This document shows positions 37,445 to 46,074 of a stretch of DNA of 64,000 nucleotides, piece by piece. Within the stretch, counting starts at the first letter, position 1. The number at the start of each line of letters is the position of its first letter. The notes under the pieces were generated by a model. It did no database searches. It was not told where the DNA came from and saw nothing but the letters and a program-made list of their open reading frames with translations. Position numbers and translations under genes: made by a program. Source of the DNA: Thalassotalea piscium (GTDB taxonomy: Bacteria > Pseudomonadota > Gammaproteobacteria > Enterobacterales > Alteromonadaceae); the NCBI RefSeq assembly GCF_030295935.1, contig NZ_AP027362.1:1054001-1118000 (forward strand), given 5' to 3'.

Positions 37445-39220
37445 ATGTCAAAACCACTAGGTATAACTGAAGTTGTCTTAAGGGATGGTCATCAATCGTT
37501 ATTGGCTACCCGATTACGTTTAGAAGATATGCTACCTATCGCACCTAAACTTGATGAAATAGGTTTTTGGTCTATTGAATCTTGGGGAGGAGCAACTTTT
37601 GATGCGTGTATTCGCTATTTAGGAGAAGACCCATGGGAGCGTATTCGAGCACTAAAAAAAGCGATGCCAAATACTAAGCAACAAATGTTATTTCGTGGGC
37701 AAAATATTTTAGGCTACCGCCACTATGCAGACGATGTTGTTGAAAAATTTGTAGAACGTGCACATGTTAATGGTGTAGACGTATTTCGTATCTTTGATGC
37801 AATGAATGATGTTCGTAACTTACAAACATCAATTAAGGCTGCTGTTAAAGTAGGTGCACATGCGCAAGGTACCTTAAGTTATACCGAAAGCCCTGTGCAT
37901 ACATTGGAAGGCTGGTTAACAATGGCAAAACAGCTTGAAGATATGGGGGCACATTCGCTTTGTATTAAAGATATGTCTGGCTTATTAAAGCCTTATGATG
38001 CAGCTGAATTAATTGGTCGATTAAAAGAAACTGTTGCTTTACCTATCGCTTTGCATTGCCACGCTACTACAGGGCTAAGTGTTGCCACTCATATGAAAGC
38101 GATTGATGCGGATATTGATGTTATTGATACTTCTATTTCATCAATGAGCCAAACATACGGGCACTCACCCACTGAAACGATTGTTTCAATTGTTGAAGGT
38201 ACTGAGCGTGACACTGGTTTAGATATGGTTAAACTTGCGGAAGTTGCGGCATACTTCAGGGATGTAAGAGAGAAATATGCGGCTTTTGAAGGTAGTTTAA
38301 AAGGAATTGATGCACGAATATTATTAGCACAAGTTCCTGGTGGTATGTTAACAAACATGGAAAGCCAGTTAAAAGAGCAGGGCGCTGCTGATAAGTTAGA
38401 TGAAGTGTTAACTGAAATACCTAAAGTAAGAAAAGATCTTGGTTATATCCCTCTAGTAACACCAACTTCTCAAATTGTAGGTACACAAGCAGTGCTTAAT
38501 GTTCTCACTGGCGAGCGATATAAAACAATTACTAAGGAAACGGCAGGTGTACTTAAAGGCGAGTATGGTGCAACTGCTGATAAAGTTAACACTGAGCTAC
38601 AAGCCCGTGTTTTAGATGGCGGTGAAGCTATTACTTGTCGTCCTGCCGATTTACTTAAGCCTGAAGTTGAAACTTTATCAGTTGAGTTAACTGAAATTGC
38701 CGCTGAAAAAGGCATAAAGTTGGCTGATGATGTGATTGATGATGTATTAACATACGCGTTATTTCCACAGATAGGCTTAAAATTTTTAGAAAATAGAAAT
38801 AACCCAGATGCTTTTGAGCCAGTTCCAACAAAGGCACCTTCAGTTAAAAGCGCTTCCGCGCCTGTTAGTGCTACAGCAACTGAAAACTACGCAGTAAGTG
38901 TTGATGGTAAAGTTTACGATGTTATCGTGGCGCCTGGAGGCTCTATCGATAGCGTAACCCCTGCATCAGGTGGAGAGCCGTTAAAACAGTCTGCACCTAT
39001 TAGTGCAGGCGAAACATTAAATGCACCATTAGCAGGCAACATTTTTAAAGTGCTTGTAAATAAAGGTGACACGGTTGAAGCAGGTGAAGTGGTTATAATT
39101 ATGGAAGCAATGAAAATGGAAACAGAAGTTCGCGCGGTTAATAGCGGTGAAATTGTGGCTGTAAACGCTAAAGAAGGCGACTCTGTCTCTGTTGGCGACC
39201 CATTAATTACATTAGCGTAG
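37445..39220 (+). CDS. oadA: Oxaloacetate decarboxylase alpha subunit (biotin-dependent)
   Basis: Carboxyltransferase that moves CO2 from oxaloacetate to biotin, making pyruvate. 591 residues: N-terminal TIM-barrel carboxyltransferase with [23 protein letters not shown] and metal-binding HCHATTG near 206; then the association domain; an Ala/Pro linker near 465-485; and a C-terminal biotinyl domain with EAMKMETEV, the biotin on K557. Cotranscribed with oadG and oadB. Confidence 0.96.
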   Translation: MSKPLGITEVVLRDGHQSLLATRLRLEDMLPIAPKLDEIGFWSIESWGGATFDACIRYLGEDPWERIRALKKAMPNTKQQMLFRGQNILGYRHYADDVVEKFVERAHVNGVDVFRIFDAMNDVRNLQTSIKAAVKVGAHAQGTLSYTESPVHTLEGWLTMAKQLEDMGAHSLCIKDMSGLLKPYDAAELIGRLKETVALPIALHCHATTGLSVATHMKAIDADIDVIDTSISSMSQTYGHSPTETIVSIVEGTERDTGLDMVKLAEVAAYFRDVREKYAAFEGSLKGIDARILLAQVPGGMLTNMESQLKEQGAADKLDEVLTEIPKVRKDLGYIPLVTPTSQIVGTQAVLNVLTGERYKTITKETAGVLKGEYGATADKVNTELQARVLDGGEAITCRPADLLKPEVETLSVELTEIAAEKGIKLADDVIDDVLTYALFPQIGLKFLENRNNPDAFEPVPTKAPSVKSASAPVSATATENYAVSVDGKVYDVIVAPGGSIDSVTPASGGEPLKQSAPISAGETLNAPLAGNIFKVLVNKGDTVEAGEVVIIMEAMKMETEVRAVNSGEIVAVNAKEGDSVSVGDPLITLA

Positions 39221-39229
39221 GAAACAATA

Positions 39230-40363
39230 ATGGAGTCGTTAATTACATTATGGTTGTCAACTGGGCTAGCTAATTTTGAGCTTGGCCAAGTAATAATGAT
39301 GCTTGTGGGTTGCTTATTGTTATTCTTAGCAATAGCAAAAAAGTTTGAACCACTACTGTTATTGCCAATGGGTTTTGGTGCTATTTTAACTAACATACCT
39401 TTAGCTGGTTTTTCAGAAGTTGGTGGTTTACTGCATTATATTTATTACGCAGGGATTGATACTGGGATTTTCCCGCTGTTAATTTTTATGGGTGTTGGCG
39501 CAATGACCGATTTTGGTGCATTAATTGCCAACCCTAAAATGTTATTTTTAGGTGCTGCAGCCCAGTTTGGTATATTTGCTACGCTATTTGGTGCGATAGC
39601 GTTAAATGCAATTCCTGGTATTGAATTTACCATGCAAGATGCATCGGCAATTGCAATCATAGGTGGTGCCGACGGTCCTACGGCAATATTTTTAGCCTCG
39701 AAATTAGCACCAGAGCTACTAGGTGCAATTGCTGTGGCAGCATACTCTTATATGGCTTTAGTACCTATTATTCAACCACCTATTATGAAAGCGTTAACAA
39801 CTAATGAAGAACGCCAAATTGTAATGGCACAATTGCGCCCTGTTACTAAAATAGAAAAAATCGTATTTCCGTTAGCTGTGTTACTAATGACCGTATTCTT
39901 TTTACCTTCAGCAACGCCACTTGTTGGGATGTTTTGTTTAGGTAACTTAATGCGCGAATGTGGTGTGGTTGAACGCTTAAGCTCAACTGCACAAAATGAA
40001 TTAATTAATATAGTGACAATATTTCTAGGTTTAGGCGTTGGTTCAAAGTTAAGTGCAGAAGCGTTTTTAAACGTTGAAACTATAGGTATATTGGCGTTAG
40101 GTGCAGTTGCTTTTTCTATTGGCACTGCTTCAGGGGTATTAATGGCCAAGTTAATGAATAAATTTAGCAAAGATCCAATAAACCCACTAATTGGAGCTGC
40201 GGGAGTTTCTGCTGTACCAATGGCTGCAAGAGTCGCGAATAAAGTTGGCTTAGAAGCTAATCCTCACAACTTTTTATTAATGCATGCAATGGGTCCAAAT
40301 GTGGCAGGAGTTTTAGGCTCTGCAGTGGCTGCAGGTATTTTATTAGCACTTGTTGGACCGTAA
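39230..40363 (+). CDS. oadB: Oxaloacetate decarboxylase beta subunit (Na+ pump)
   Basis: Membrane subunit that decarboxylates carboxybiotin and exports Na+. 377 residues with about 9-11 helices. The family segments [29 protein letters not shown] (with the functional Asp) and the C-terminal [17 protein letters not shown] and [14 protein letters not shown] are intact. Starts 9 bp after oadA; terminator at 40393. Confidence 0.96.
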   Translation: MESLITLWLSTGLANFELGQVIMMLVGCLLLFLAIAKKFEPLLLLPMGFGAILTNIPLAGFSEVGGLLHYIYYAGIDTGIFPLLIFMGVGAMTDFGALIANPKMLFLGAAAQFGIFATLFGAIALNAIPGIEFTMQDASAIAIIGGADGPTAIFLASKLAPELLGAIAVAAYSYMALVPIIQPPIMKALTTNEERQIVMAQLRPVTKIEKIVFPLAVLLMTVFFLPSATPLVGMFCLGNLMRECGVVERLSSTAQNELINIVTIFLGLGVGSKLSAEAFLNVETIGILALGAVAFSIGTASGVLMAKLMNKFSKDPINPLIGAAGVSAVPMAARVANKVGLEANPHNFLLMHAMGPNVAGVLGSAVAAGILLALVGP

Positions 40364-40392
40364 AATATAAAGTGACATACTCAACAATAATC

Positions 40393-40418
40393 AAGCCAGC
40401 ACTAAAGCTGGCTTTTTT
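40393..40418 (+). terminator. Rho-independent terminator of oadGAB
   Basis: AAGCCAGC, ACTAAA, GCTGGCTTTTTT, 30 bp after the oadB stop. Confidence 0.9.
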
Positions 40419-40462
40419 CGTTAATTTACAAACCGTTGCATTATTTTACTTTAAATCTAGCT

Positions 40463-41203
40463 TTAGATTAATGGGACTTGGCCCTGTGTAGGAAGGGTAT
40501 GATAATTCCCCTGGCGCTGAAAAGGAGTAACCGCAGTGACTTCTTTTATATAGCGATCAAGTAATTGCTTTAACGCTTGACCTTTTTCGGTATTTGTTAC
40601 GGCTAAAGTTGCAGGTACAATGGTTAAAAAGCGATAGTAAATAGGTTGTTTTATATAGCGTTGAATACTAGTTATAACGCTATATCTTTCAAAAACAATA
40701 GCCTTTAAGCGTTTCTTAGCCATCATTTTAACTAATTGCTCAAGGCTAGCTACTTCAATAAATTTTTCTAAAGGAATATCTAAAGTTTCTGAAAAAAAGG
40801 CTGCATTACCCACAAGTGTTCCTAGGCTTTGATTGGATAGGGCGTTTATATTTAAATATTGTTCATCGCTACTATAAATGTCTACATGATTATTGAAATG
40901 CCAATCAAGTTCTAACGCATAAAGATAAAAGTCTTTGGTCTCTAGGCCTTTAGGAATAATACCTAAAATATCAATGCGTTTATTTTCTAGCTCTTTTTTC
41001 GCTCTTGCATAAGTCATGACTTGAATTTCAAAATTAAGCTCAGAACTATTTGAGATCGCCTTAAGTAATTCGGCACCCAGTCCCTCGCCATTCTCATTGA
41101 ATATCGGCGGGAAAGGTTCAATGCCAACAATTAACTCAGAAGCGTTTGAGCTAGGCAGGGAGTTGATGAAAAATAAGATAACCCAAAAAATGTATTTAAG
41201 CAT
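40463..41203 (-). CDS. Periplasmic substrate-binding protein (family 3 type)
   Basis: 246 residues with a signal peptide (about 1-21) and a type II periplasmic binding fold. Visible family 3 features are LIVGIEPFPPIFNENGEGLGAELLKAI at the N-terminus and a second lobe with SLGTLVGNAAFF. No permease or ATPase is adjacent, so it is likely one of the many orphan amino-acid-like binding proteins of Alteromonadales; the ligand is unknown. Single gene. Confidence 0.8.
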   Translation of the reverse strand: MLKYIFWVILFFINSLPSSNASELIVGIEPFPPIFNENGEGLGAELLKAISNSSELNFEIQVMTYARAKKELENKRIDILGIIPKGLETKDFYLYALELDWHFNNHVDIYSSDEQYLNINALSNQSLGTLVGNAAFFSETLDIPLEKFIEVASLEQLVKMMAKKRLKAIVFERYSVITSIQRYIKQPIYYRFLTIVPATLAVTNTEKGQALKQLLDRYIKEVTAVTPFQRQGNYHTLPTQGQVPLI

Positions 41204-41302
41204 GCAGTCTATTGTTTAGAAATAAGGCTTTGATTAATTATTATAGCATAAACATTTAAATGATATTTATTATCATTAATATGACCGTAAATTAAACTAC
41301 AT

Positions 41303-41956
41303 TTATGGCTGTAGCTTTGCGTGTTGCCAATTGCCACCTTGCTTTTCAAAACATAGGCGATCGTGCAAACGACTAGCTCTACCTTGCCAGAACTCAACAT
41401 AATGAGGCTTTACACGCCACCCACCCCAGAACTCTGGTAAAGGTACTTCTTTATCTTTAAATAATGCTTGGTAATGCTCGAATTGTTCTTTTAGCTGATT
41501 GTCGTGTGATAATGCTTTGCTTTGATGAGATGCCCATGCACCTATTTGGCTGCCTATATCTCTGCTATGAAAGTACTTGGCTGACTGCTCTGGTGATACT
41601 TTTTCTACTGTGCCCTCAATACGAACTTGGCGCTGCAGCACATTCCAATGAAACAACAAAGCCACTTTAGTATTCTCGCTTAATTCTTGGCTCTTTCTAC
41701 TGCCATAGTTAGTATAGAAAACAAAACCTTCTTCATTGTACTCCTTAAGTAATACCATCCTAGCGCTAGGTTGTCCGCAACTGCTTACGCTTGATACTGA
41801 CATTGCCTCGGGAAGTAGTATTCCAGACTTATTTGCGTCGTCAAACCATTGTTTAAATAGCTCAGTAGGTACAGTTTCAGCTGTAAGCTCAGGGAGCGGT
41901 AATGCTACACCTTGGCCAAACGTTAATAAACAGCGAATTTTTTCAAATAGAGTCAT
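41303..41956 (-). CDS. pdxH: Pyridoxamine 5'-phosphate oxidase
   Basis: FMN enzyme that oxidises pyridoxine or pyridoxamine phosphate to pyridoxal 5'-phosphate. 217 residues, close to E. coli PdxH (218). Visible features: SSCGQPSARMVLLKEYNEEGFVFYTN split across the FMN-binding strands, RQVRIEGTVEKVS, SRDIGSQIGAWAS and the C-terminal FWQGRASRLHDR active-site loop. The very C-terminus (WQHAKLQP) has the usual L-x-P ending. Single gene. Confidence 0.95.
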   Translation of the reverse strand: MTLFEKIRCLLTFGQGVALPLPELTAETVPTELFKQWFDDANKSGILLPEAMSVSSVSSCGQPSARMVLLKEYNEEGFVFYTNYGSRKSQELSENTKVALLFHWNVLQRQVRIEGTVEKVSPEQSAKYFHSRDIGSQIGAWASHQSKALSHDNQLKEQFEHYQALFKDKEVPLPEFWGGWRVKPHYVEFWQGRASRLHDRLCFEKQGGNWQHAKLQP

Positions 41957-42105
41957 AATATTTTGGTTATGGGTAAATGAACTACTGCTTGTGATTATAT
42001 CACTTTTATTTCATAAGTTAGTAGTTAAGCTGTTTAATATGTTTAGGGTTTGTTGATCAGGTCTGTTGCACCTGAATAATGTGTCAATCGCGGCGCTTAA
42101 TGCAT

Positions 42106-42145
42106 ATTTAACTCTTAGTTTTTTATAAAAAACTAAGAGTTAAAT
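42106..42145. terminator. Perfect 40-bp palindrome, probable bidirectional terminator
   Basis: Bases 42106-42125 are the exact reverse complement of 42126-42145. The stem ATTTAACTCTTAG...CTAAGAGTTAAAT surrounds a T6-A/T-A6 centre. It overlaps the last codons and stop of the small membrane protein gene (stop at 42133-42135) and lies between it and pdxH. Confidence 0.6.
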
Positions 42146-42336
42146 ACAGGAAGTAGCCAAACTACAAATAAAAAAGCCTGAATGAATAATGCGACAAATA
42201 CAAACTGATTAACAAGCCCGTCAACAAAATAGAAAAACAACACAATAATATTAATAATGACAAATGACCAAATTGCCCAACGAGCATCATTGATTAATTG
42301 CCTTAATTCTGTCGCTGGATTCTCAGGTTGCATCAT
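42133..42336 (-). CDS. Small two-helix membrane protein, unknown function
   Basis: 67 residues from the ATG at 42336 (a second ATG follows directly). A polar N-terminal helix (TELRQLINDARWA) precedes two hydrophobic helices (WSFVIINIIVLFFYFV and FVFVALFIQAFLFVVWLL). The frame is open further upstream to 42405, but that part is inside the MITE at 42347-42629, so I do not count it. No family recognised. The stop codon is inside a perfect palindrome. Confidence 0.55.
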   Translation of the reverse strand: MMQPENPATELRQLINDARWAIWSFVIINIIVLFFYFVDGLVNQFVFVALFIQAFLFVVWLLPVFNS

Positions 42337-42346
42337 AATTCTTAAG

Positions 42347-42629
42347 TTAACCTGAGTTCTGGATAACGGATGTACTAGCAACACAGATAAAGTTATATTT
42401 TTCAATTGCTTATTATAGAAAAATCGTATTGCTTATGTAGTTATATATCAATGTTATAAGTTTTGAGTGAATCAAGGCAAGTTTGCGTACCTAATAGCGA
42501 GCTATTAGTAGCAAATTAACGGTTTTTTAGTTCCAGACAAAAACCAAGTACCTACGTCCATGCAGGCAACGCAGATATGCGCAAAAATCGTGACATTGAC
42601 GTGCTTAGCTTATCCAGAACTAAGGTTAA
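42347..42629. repeat. Family-C miniature inverted-repeat element (283 bp)
   Basis: The left tip TTAACCTGAGTTCTGGATAA and right tip TTATCCAGAACTAAGGTTAA are inverted repeats with one mismatch in 20. The interior has no gene. A segment near 42547 (AAGTACCTACGTCCATGC) resembles one inside the family-A element near 168, so the two may share filler DNA. It lies 11 bp upstream of the small membrane protein start and probably separates that gene from its old promoter. Confidence 0.65.
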
Positions 42630-42643
42630 GTTACATAGTCATA

Positions 42644-42732
42644 CCAACCAAAGCTAAACGGAAAAATACAGTTAGGCTAAAATACGTGAAGCGAGAGGCA
42701 ACTGTTATTTGTCCTTTTAAGTGACTTGTTCT
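42644..42732 (+). repeat. attC-like imperfect hairpin, copy 1 (upstream of parDE)
   Basis: About 85 percent identical over some 76 bp to the 43321-43415 hairpin, with the same order of complementary blocks (AAGCTAAACGG...CCTTTTAAG). The right end is GTTCTG, not a good core site, so this copy is degenerate. See the downstream copy for the argument that these are integron attC sites. Confidence 0.5.
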
Positions 42733-42783
42733 GTTTCTTATACCATAATGTATTACATATAGGTACTAACGAGGTTTTAAATT

Positions 42784-43023
42784 ATGGCTAAAAATACAAG
42801 CGTTACACTAGGCGATCATTTTGATCAGTTTATAAACCAACAACTTAAAACTGGACGTTATGGCTCAGCAAGTGAAATTGTTAGAGCTGGATTAAGAGCT
42901 TTAGAAGATCAAGAAACTAAACTATTAAATTTACGCAATATGCTTATTCAAGGCGAACAAAGCGGTATAGCTGATTACAGTTATGATTCTTTATTAACAG
43001 AATTAGATAACGAAAATCACTAA
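42784..43023 (+). CDS. parD: Type II antitoxin, ParD/CopG family
   Basis: 79-residue ribbon-helix-helix antitoxin that should neutralise the ParE toxin and repress the operon. The N-terminal strand and helices read NTSVTLGDHFDQFINQQL and GRYGSASEIVRAGLRALED, the standard ParD DNA-binding part; the acidic C-terminal half wraps the toxin. The stop overlaps the parE start by one base (TAATG). Located between two attC-like hairpins, typical of TA cassettes in mobile integrons. Confidence 0.92.
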   Translation: MAKNTSVTLGDHFDQFINQQLKTGRYGSASEIVRAGLRALEDQETKLLNLRNMLIQGEQSGIADYSYDSLLTELDNENH

Positions 43024-43316
43024 TGGAAAAATTAGTATTATCCGCTAAAGCGAAATCAGACTTAATTAAAATAGCTCGATACACTCAACTTACATGGGGA
43101 ACCACGCAACGAAATGATTATTTAAAAATATTAGATAGCACATTTCGATTATTAGCTGAGGAGCCAGAGTTAGGAATAAACTGTGATTACATCAAAGAGG
43201 GTTACAGTAAATATCCTCAAGCTAGCCACGTAATTTATTACAAAGAACATAAAGTTAATCAAATATTAATTGTACGTGTGCTGCATAAAAGTATGGATGT
43301 TAACTCTGCTATCTAG
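43023..43316 (+). CDS. parE: Type II toxin, RelE/ParE family
   Basis: 97-residue ParE-like toxin. The N-terminal KLVLSAKAKSDLIKIARYTQ, the middle LAEEPELGINCDYIKEGY and the C-terminal ILIVRVLHKSMD are the RelE/ParE fold signatures; true ParE proteins poison DNA gyrase, while RelE relatives cut mRNA, and the R-V-L-H-x-x-M-D ending favours ParE. Translationally coupled to parD. Confidence 0.92.
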   Translation: MEKLVLSAKAKSDLIKIARYTQLTWGTTQRNDYLKILDSTFRLLAEEPELGINCDYIKEGYSKYPQASHVIYYKEHKVNQILIVRVLHKSMDVNSAI

Positions 43317-43320
43317 AAAA

Positions 43321-43415
43321 ATAACGCCAAGCTAAGCGGAAAAATACAGTTTGGCTAAAATGCGCGAAGCGCGAGCCAACTGTAATTTTTCCGTTTAAGC
43401 GCCTTATAGTTAGAC
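43321..43415 (+). repeat. attC-like integron recombination site downstream of parE
   Basis: A long imperfect hairpin: AACGCC and AAGC.GG on the left pair with CCG..TAAGCGCC on the right, with inner pairs CAGTT-GGCT/AGCC-AACTG and a terminal GCGC-GAA-GCGC. Each arm has single unpaired bases, as extrahelical bases do in attC. The right end GTTAGAC (43409-43415) matches the core-site consensus GTTRRRY, and the left end has AAC. It directly follows parE by 4 bp, the normal position of a cassette's own attC. Confidence 0.6.
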
Positions 43416-43651
43416 CGTTCCACTAATTAGCCAGTTTACTTAACTCACTAAACGGTGGAATATGCTTCTGTTGCTTACGAATATTTGAGCGAAAACATTC
43501 GATGCTTTTAACAAGACTTTCGGAGCAACAGAAGTCACTTGTTTCACTACGCATACTCAGGGATTGTCGCCAAACCGACTATCTATAAGACCTGCGAGAA
43601 ACAATACCACTGCCATATTCCAACACTTACTTTACCTCTAGGAGGCCAAAA
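43416..43651 (+). ncRNA. IS110 left end with structured leader, probable bridge RNA
   Basis: 235 bp of non-coding DNA between the attC-like site and the IS110 transposase. It contains a perfect 11-bp stem, CTTCTGTTGCT at 43465-43475 with AGCAACAGAAG at 43524-43534, and an imperfect one near 43417-43455 (TTCCAC with GTGGAA). In IS110-group elements the long left end encodes the bridge RNA that specifies target and donor. Structure and position fit; the exact RNA boundaries are not known. Confidence 0.55.
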
Positions 43652-44920
43652 ATGAAAGCGTTTAACGTCTCAGATTTTGCCGCCCTTATCGGCATCGATT
43701 GGGCAGACCGTAAACACGATATTTGTGAAGTTGATTTACACATCCATACTCAACATTTATCGGTTATTTCATCACAACCTAATGCAATTAATGCTTGGGC
43801 TAATGCGTTAAAAGAAAAATACAACGGACAAGCTGTTGCCGTTGCTTGTGAGTTAAAGAAAGGGCCACTGATTTACGCATTAAGTAAATTTGAACACATT
43901 GTTCTGTTTACAATCAATCCCTCGACTGTGGCTAAATACCGAAAAGCATTTACGCACAGCGGCGCAAAAGATGACCCAACAGATGCGGCCATTCAGGTAG
44001 AAATTCTACAACTCCACATGAGTAAGTTAAACGTTATCACACCAGATACCGAAAAGGTAAGACGCCTTACTCAACTTGTTGAATATCGCCGTAAGCTTGT
44101 ACAAGACCGCGTTAATTTAACCAACAAAATTACCACGACGCTCAAAAACTATTACCCACATGTACTTGATTGGTTTAAAGAAAAGGATACTCAAGTATTT
44201 TGTGATTTCATTCTGCGCTGGCCCTCACTTAAGCAAGTTAAGCGCGCAAGAAAACAAACATTGATTGATTTCTTCAACCAACATAACTCACGCTACCCTT
44301 CAGTTAATGAAAAACGTATTGAAGAGATAAAGCAAGCTGAAGCGCTCACAACAGATAACGCGATCATCTTGCCTAACTTGTTATTGGTTGAATGCTTAAC
44401 GGCTCAACTTAAACAGTTAATGATTGCTATTGAACGCTTTGATGTTGAGATAAAGACTCTTTATAAAAACCATAAAGACAAATTTATTTTTGATAGTTTA
44501 CCAGGTGCTGGTCCACAAATAGCACCGCGATTATTGGCTGCTATGGGCTCAAATAGAGAGCGTTACCAACCAAGTGAGGAGATACAAAAATATGCAGGGA
44601 TTGCGCCCGTCACTGAACGCAGTGGCAAAAAAGAATGGATACATTGGCGATACTCATGTACTAAATTTTTACGACAAACCTTTGTTGAATGGGCCGGTCA
44701 ATCGGTGCGTTATTCGTTTTGGGCTAAGGCATATTATGAACAACAAAAGAGTAAAGGAAAACCGCACAATACGATTATAAGAGCACTGGCATTTAAATGG
44801 ATAAGAATATTATTTCGGTGTTGGAAGACAAGAACGGCATACGATGAAACAACGTATTTAGCCGCCTTAAAAAGCAAGGGTTCGCCGTTGTTAAAATATG
44901 CGGTGGAAGGTAAGTTTTAA
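43652..44920 (+). CDS. IS110-family transposase (DEDD recombinase)
   Basis: 422 residues. The N-terminal RuvC-like DEDD domain has D16 (GIDWADRKHD), E67 (ACELKK), D108 and D111 (KDDPTDAA). The middle is coiled-coil-like (about 225-270). The C-terminal Tnp_20 part holds LPGAGPQIAPRLLAAMG and the catalytic serine region APVTERSGKK (S324). AGGAGG 6-11 bases before the ATG is the strongest ribosome-binding site in the neighbourhood. Apparently intact and possibly active. Confidence 0.93.
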   Translation: MKAFNVSDFAALIGIDWADRKHDICEVDLHIHTQHLSVISSQPNAINAWANALKEKYNGQAVAVACELKKGPLIYALSKFEHIVLFTINPSTVAKYRKAFTHSGAKDDPTDAAIQVEILQLHMSKLNVITPDTEKVRRLTQLVEYRRKLVQDRVNLTNKITTTLKNYYPHVLDWFKEKDTQVFCDFILRWPSLKQVKRARKQTLIDFFNQHNSRYPSVNEKRIEEIKQAEALTTDNAIILPNLLLVECLTAQLKQLMIAIERFDVEIKTLYKNHKDKFIFDSLPGAGPQIAPRLLAAMGSNRERYQPSEEIQKYAGIAPVTERSGKKEWIHWRYSCTKFLRQTFVEWAGQSVRYSFWAKAYYEQQKSKGKPHNTIIRALAFKWIRILFRCWKTRTAYDETTYLAALKSKGSPLLKYAVEGKF

Positions 44921-44953
44921 ACCTTGCGGTCCACCTCAGGGCGTGTTGTTAGG

Positions 44954-45538
44954 CTACTCTTTCCAATATATAAAAGATTCAATATCTTCTATACCCATTA
45001 ATTTCTTCATTTCTTGTTCTGCCTGATACCTGATCCCTTTATGATCCCCTTTGTCATCCGTAAAAGATGATAAACGAAATGCATCTCTGAAATAGAAAAA
45101 AGCTTCAATATTATTACCTGATGTTGCTAATTTTTTCCCAAGATTTAAGTAAGCTTGATTTCGTTGTGCTTTCAATTTATTTGATAAGCGTAAGAAGTTA
45201 TCGTGAAAAGGCGCTACCTTTTCTTGAACAAAGTCATAACGATAGTTATCTCTGTAGTATTGAGAATATTCGTCAAAGATAAAGCTGACATAATTTGAAG
45301 CTTTATTAGAACTCTCGGCAATGGACTTTAATTCTTTTACGGATTGTTCTCCAAGAGGTTTAGCTAATATAGCTTCTGCTTTAGCAGAAACTTCTTTGGG
45401 TTTGGGTATATCAGTTCCACCATACTTCTTAATTTGCTCAGCTCTGATTTTCTCAAAATCTTCAGCATCATTTGCATATGACAGCTGCGAAATTGAAATT
45501 AGAGATGCAGAAATAAGAATAGTTTTTATTAAGTTCAT
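44954..45538 (-). CDS. Secreted protein of unknown function, possible integron-cassette cargo
   Basis: 194 residues with a clear signal peptide (MNLIKTILISASLISISQLSYA, cut near 22). The mature part is charged and helical, with a TPR-like segment AYLNLGKKLATSGNNIEAFFYF near 145. No family recognised. Strong ribosome-binding site (GGAGG 6 bases before the ATG). The gene is bordered by GTTAGGCTAC at 44948 and GTAGCCTAAC at 45564-45573, inverted 10-mers that match integron core sites, and its stop codon lies inside the first. Base composition is like the surroundings. Confidence 0.75.
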   Translation of the reverse strand: MNLIKTILISASLISISQLSYANDAEDFEKIRAEQIKKYGGTDIPKPKEVSAKAEAILAKPLGEQSVKELKSIAESSNKASNYVSFIFDEYSQYYRDNYRYDFVQEKVAPFHDNFLRLSNKLKAQRNQAYLNLGKKLATSGNNIEAFFYFRDAFRLSSFTDDKGDHKGIRYQAEQEMKKLMGIEDIESFIYWKE

Positions 45539-45875
45539 GTAACCTCCGAGTTGTGAACTTGTAGCCTAACGCTTATTATGTAGACGTCTCAGTAATATCT
45601 GTCTACGAATTACCCTATAAATTACCAGAAACCCTCAATAACTCAAGTTGTTAAAGATGTAAGAGCCCACTAAATATGGTTTAGTTGGGGTGTTACTGAG
45701 ATTTAATAATAATATTTTTTATAATATTGATTTCTTCCCCTTACTGACTATTTGCTTATGAGGTTATTAAGGTTTTAATGGTTATCTACTGTGCACTCTC
45801 AGTAATATTATACTCAAAATAATTTGCACTAATTTGGTTAAAGCTAACAATGTATTAAAATATAAGCGACTGTCC

Positions 45876-46074
45876 TTATTACAAAAAATAAAGGTCAGCT
45901 GCACAATACGATTTTAAGGGCACTGGCATTATAGTGGATAAGAATATTATTTCGGTGTTGGAAAACAAAGACAGTGTATGGTGAAACAACGTATTTAGCC
46001 GCCTTAAAAAGCAAGGATTCGTTGTTGTTAAAATATGCGGTGGAAAGCAAGCTTTAAACCTTGCGGTCCACCAC
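45876..46074 (+). pseudogene. 3' remnant of a second IS110 element
   Basis: About 200 bp that align with 44738-44937 of the intact copy: the last 60 or so codons of the transposase plus the right end (CCTTGCGGTCCACC). An in-frame TAG and small deletions show it is dead. The rest of the gene-free 45539-45875 stretch has no gene; it holds a GTAGAC...GTCTAC hairpin near 45580-45605. Confidence 0.85.

Larger units (their letters stand above)
43416..44937 (+). mobile_element. IS110-family insertion sequence
   Basis: One transposase gene with a long structured left end and a very short right end, without terminal inverted repeats, as in the IS110 group. The left boundary is set approximately after the attC-like site; the right boundary is set where the sequence shared with the remnant at 45876-46074 meets AGGGCGTGTTG. 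Confidence 0.75.

Noticed and set aside
38914-39396. 160-codon frame opposite the end of oadA
   Set aside because: Antisense to the biotinyl domain and spanning the oadA-oadB junction; a codon-bias shadow.
39772-40170. 132-codon frame opposite oadB
   Set aside because: Antisense shadow; oadB is intact on the other strand.
41736-42056. 106-codon frame opposite the start of pdxH
   Set aside because: Antisense shadow of the pdxH N-terminal region running into non-coding DNA; no ribosome-binding site.
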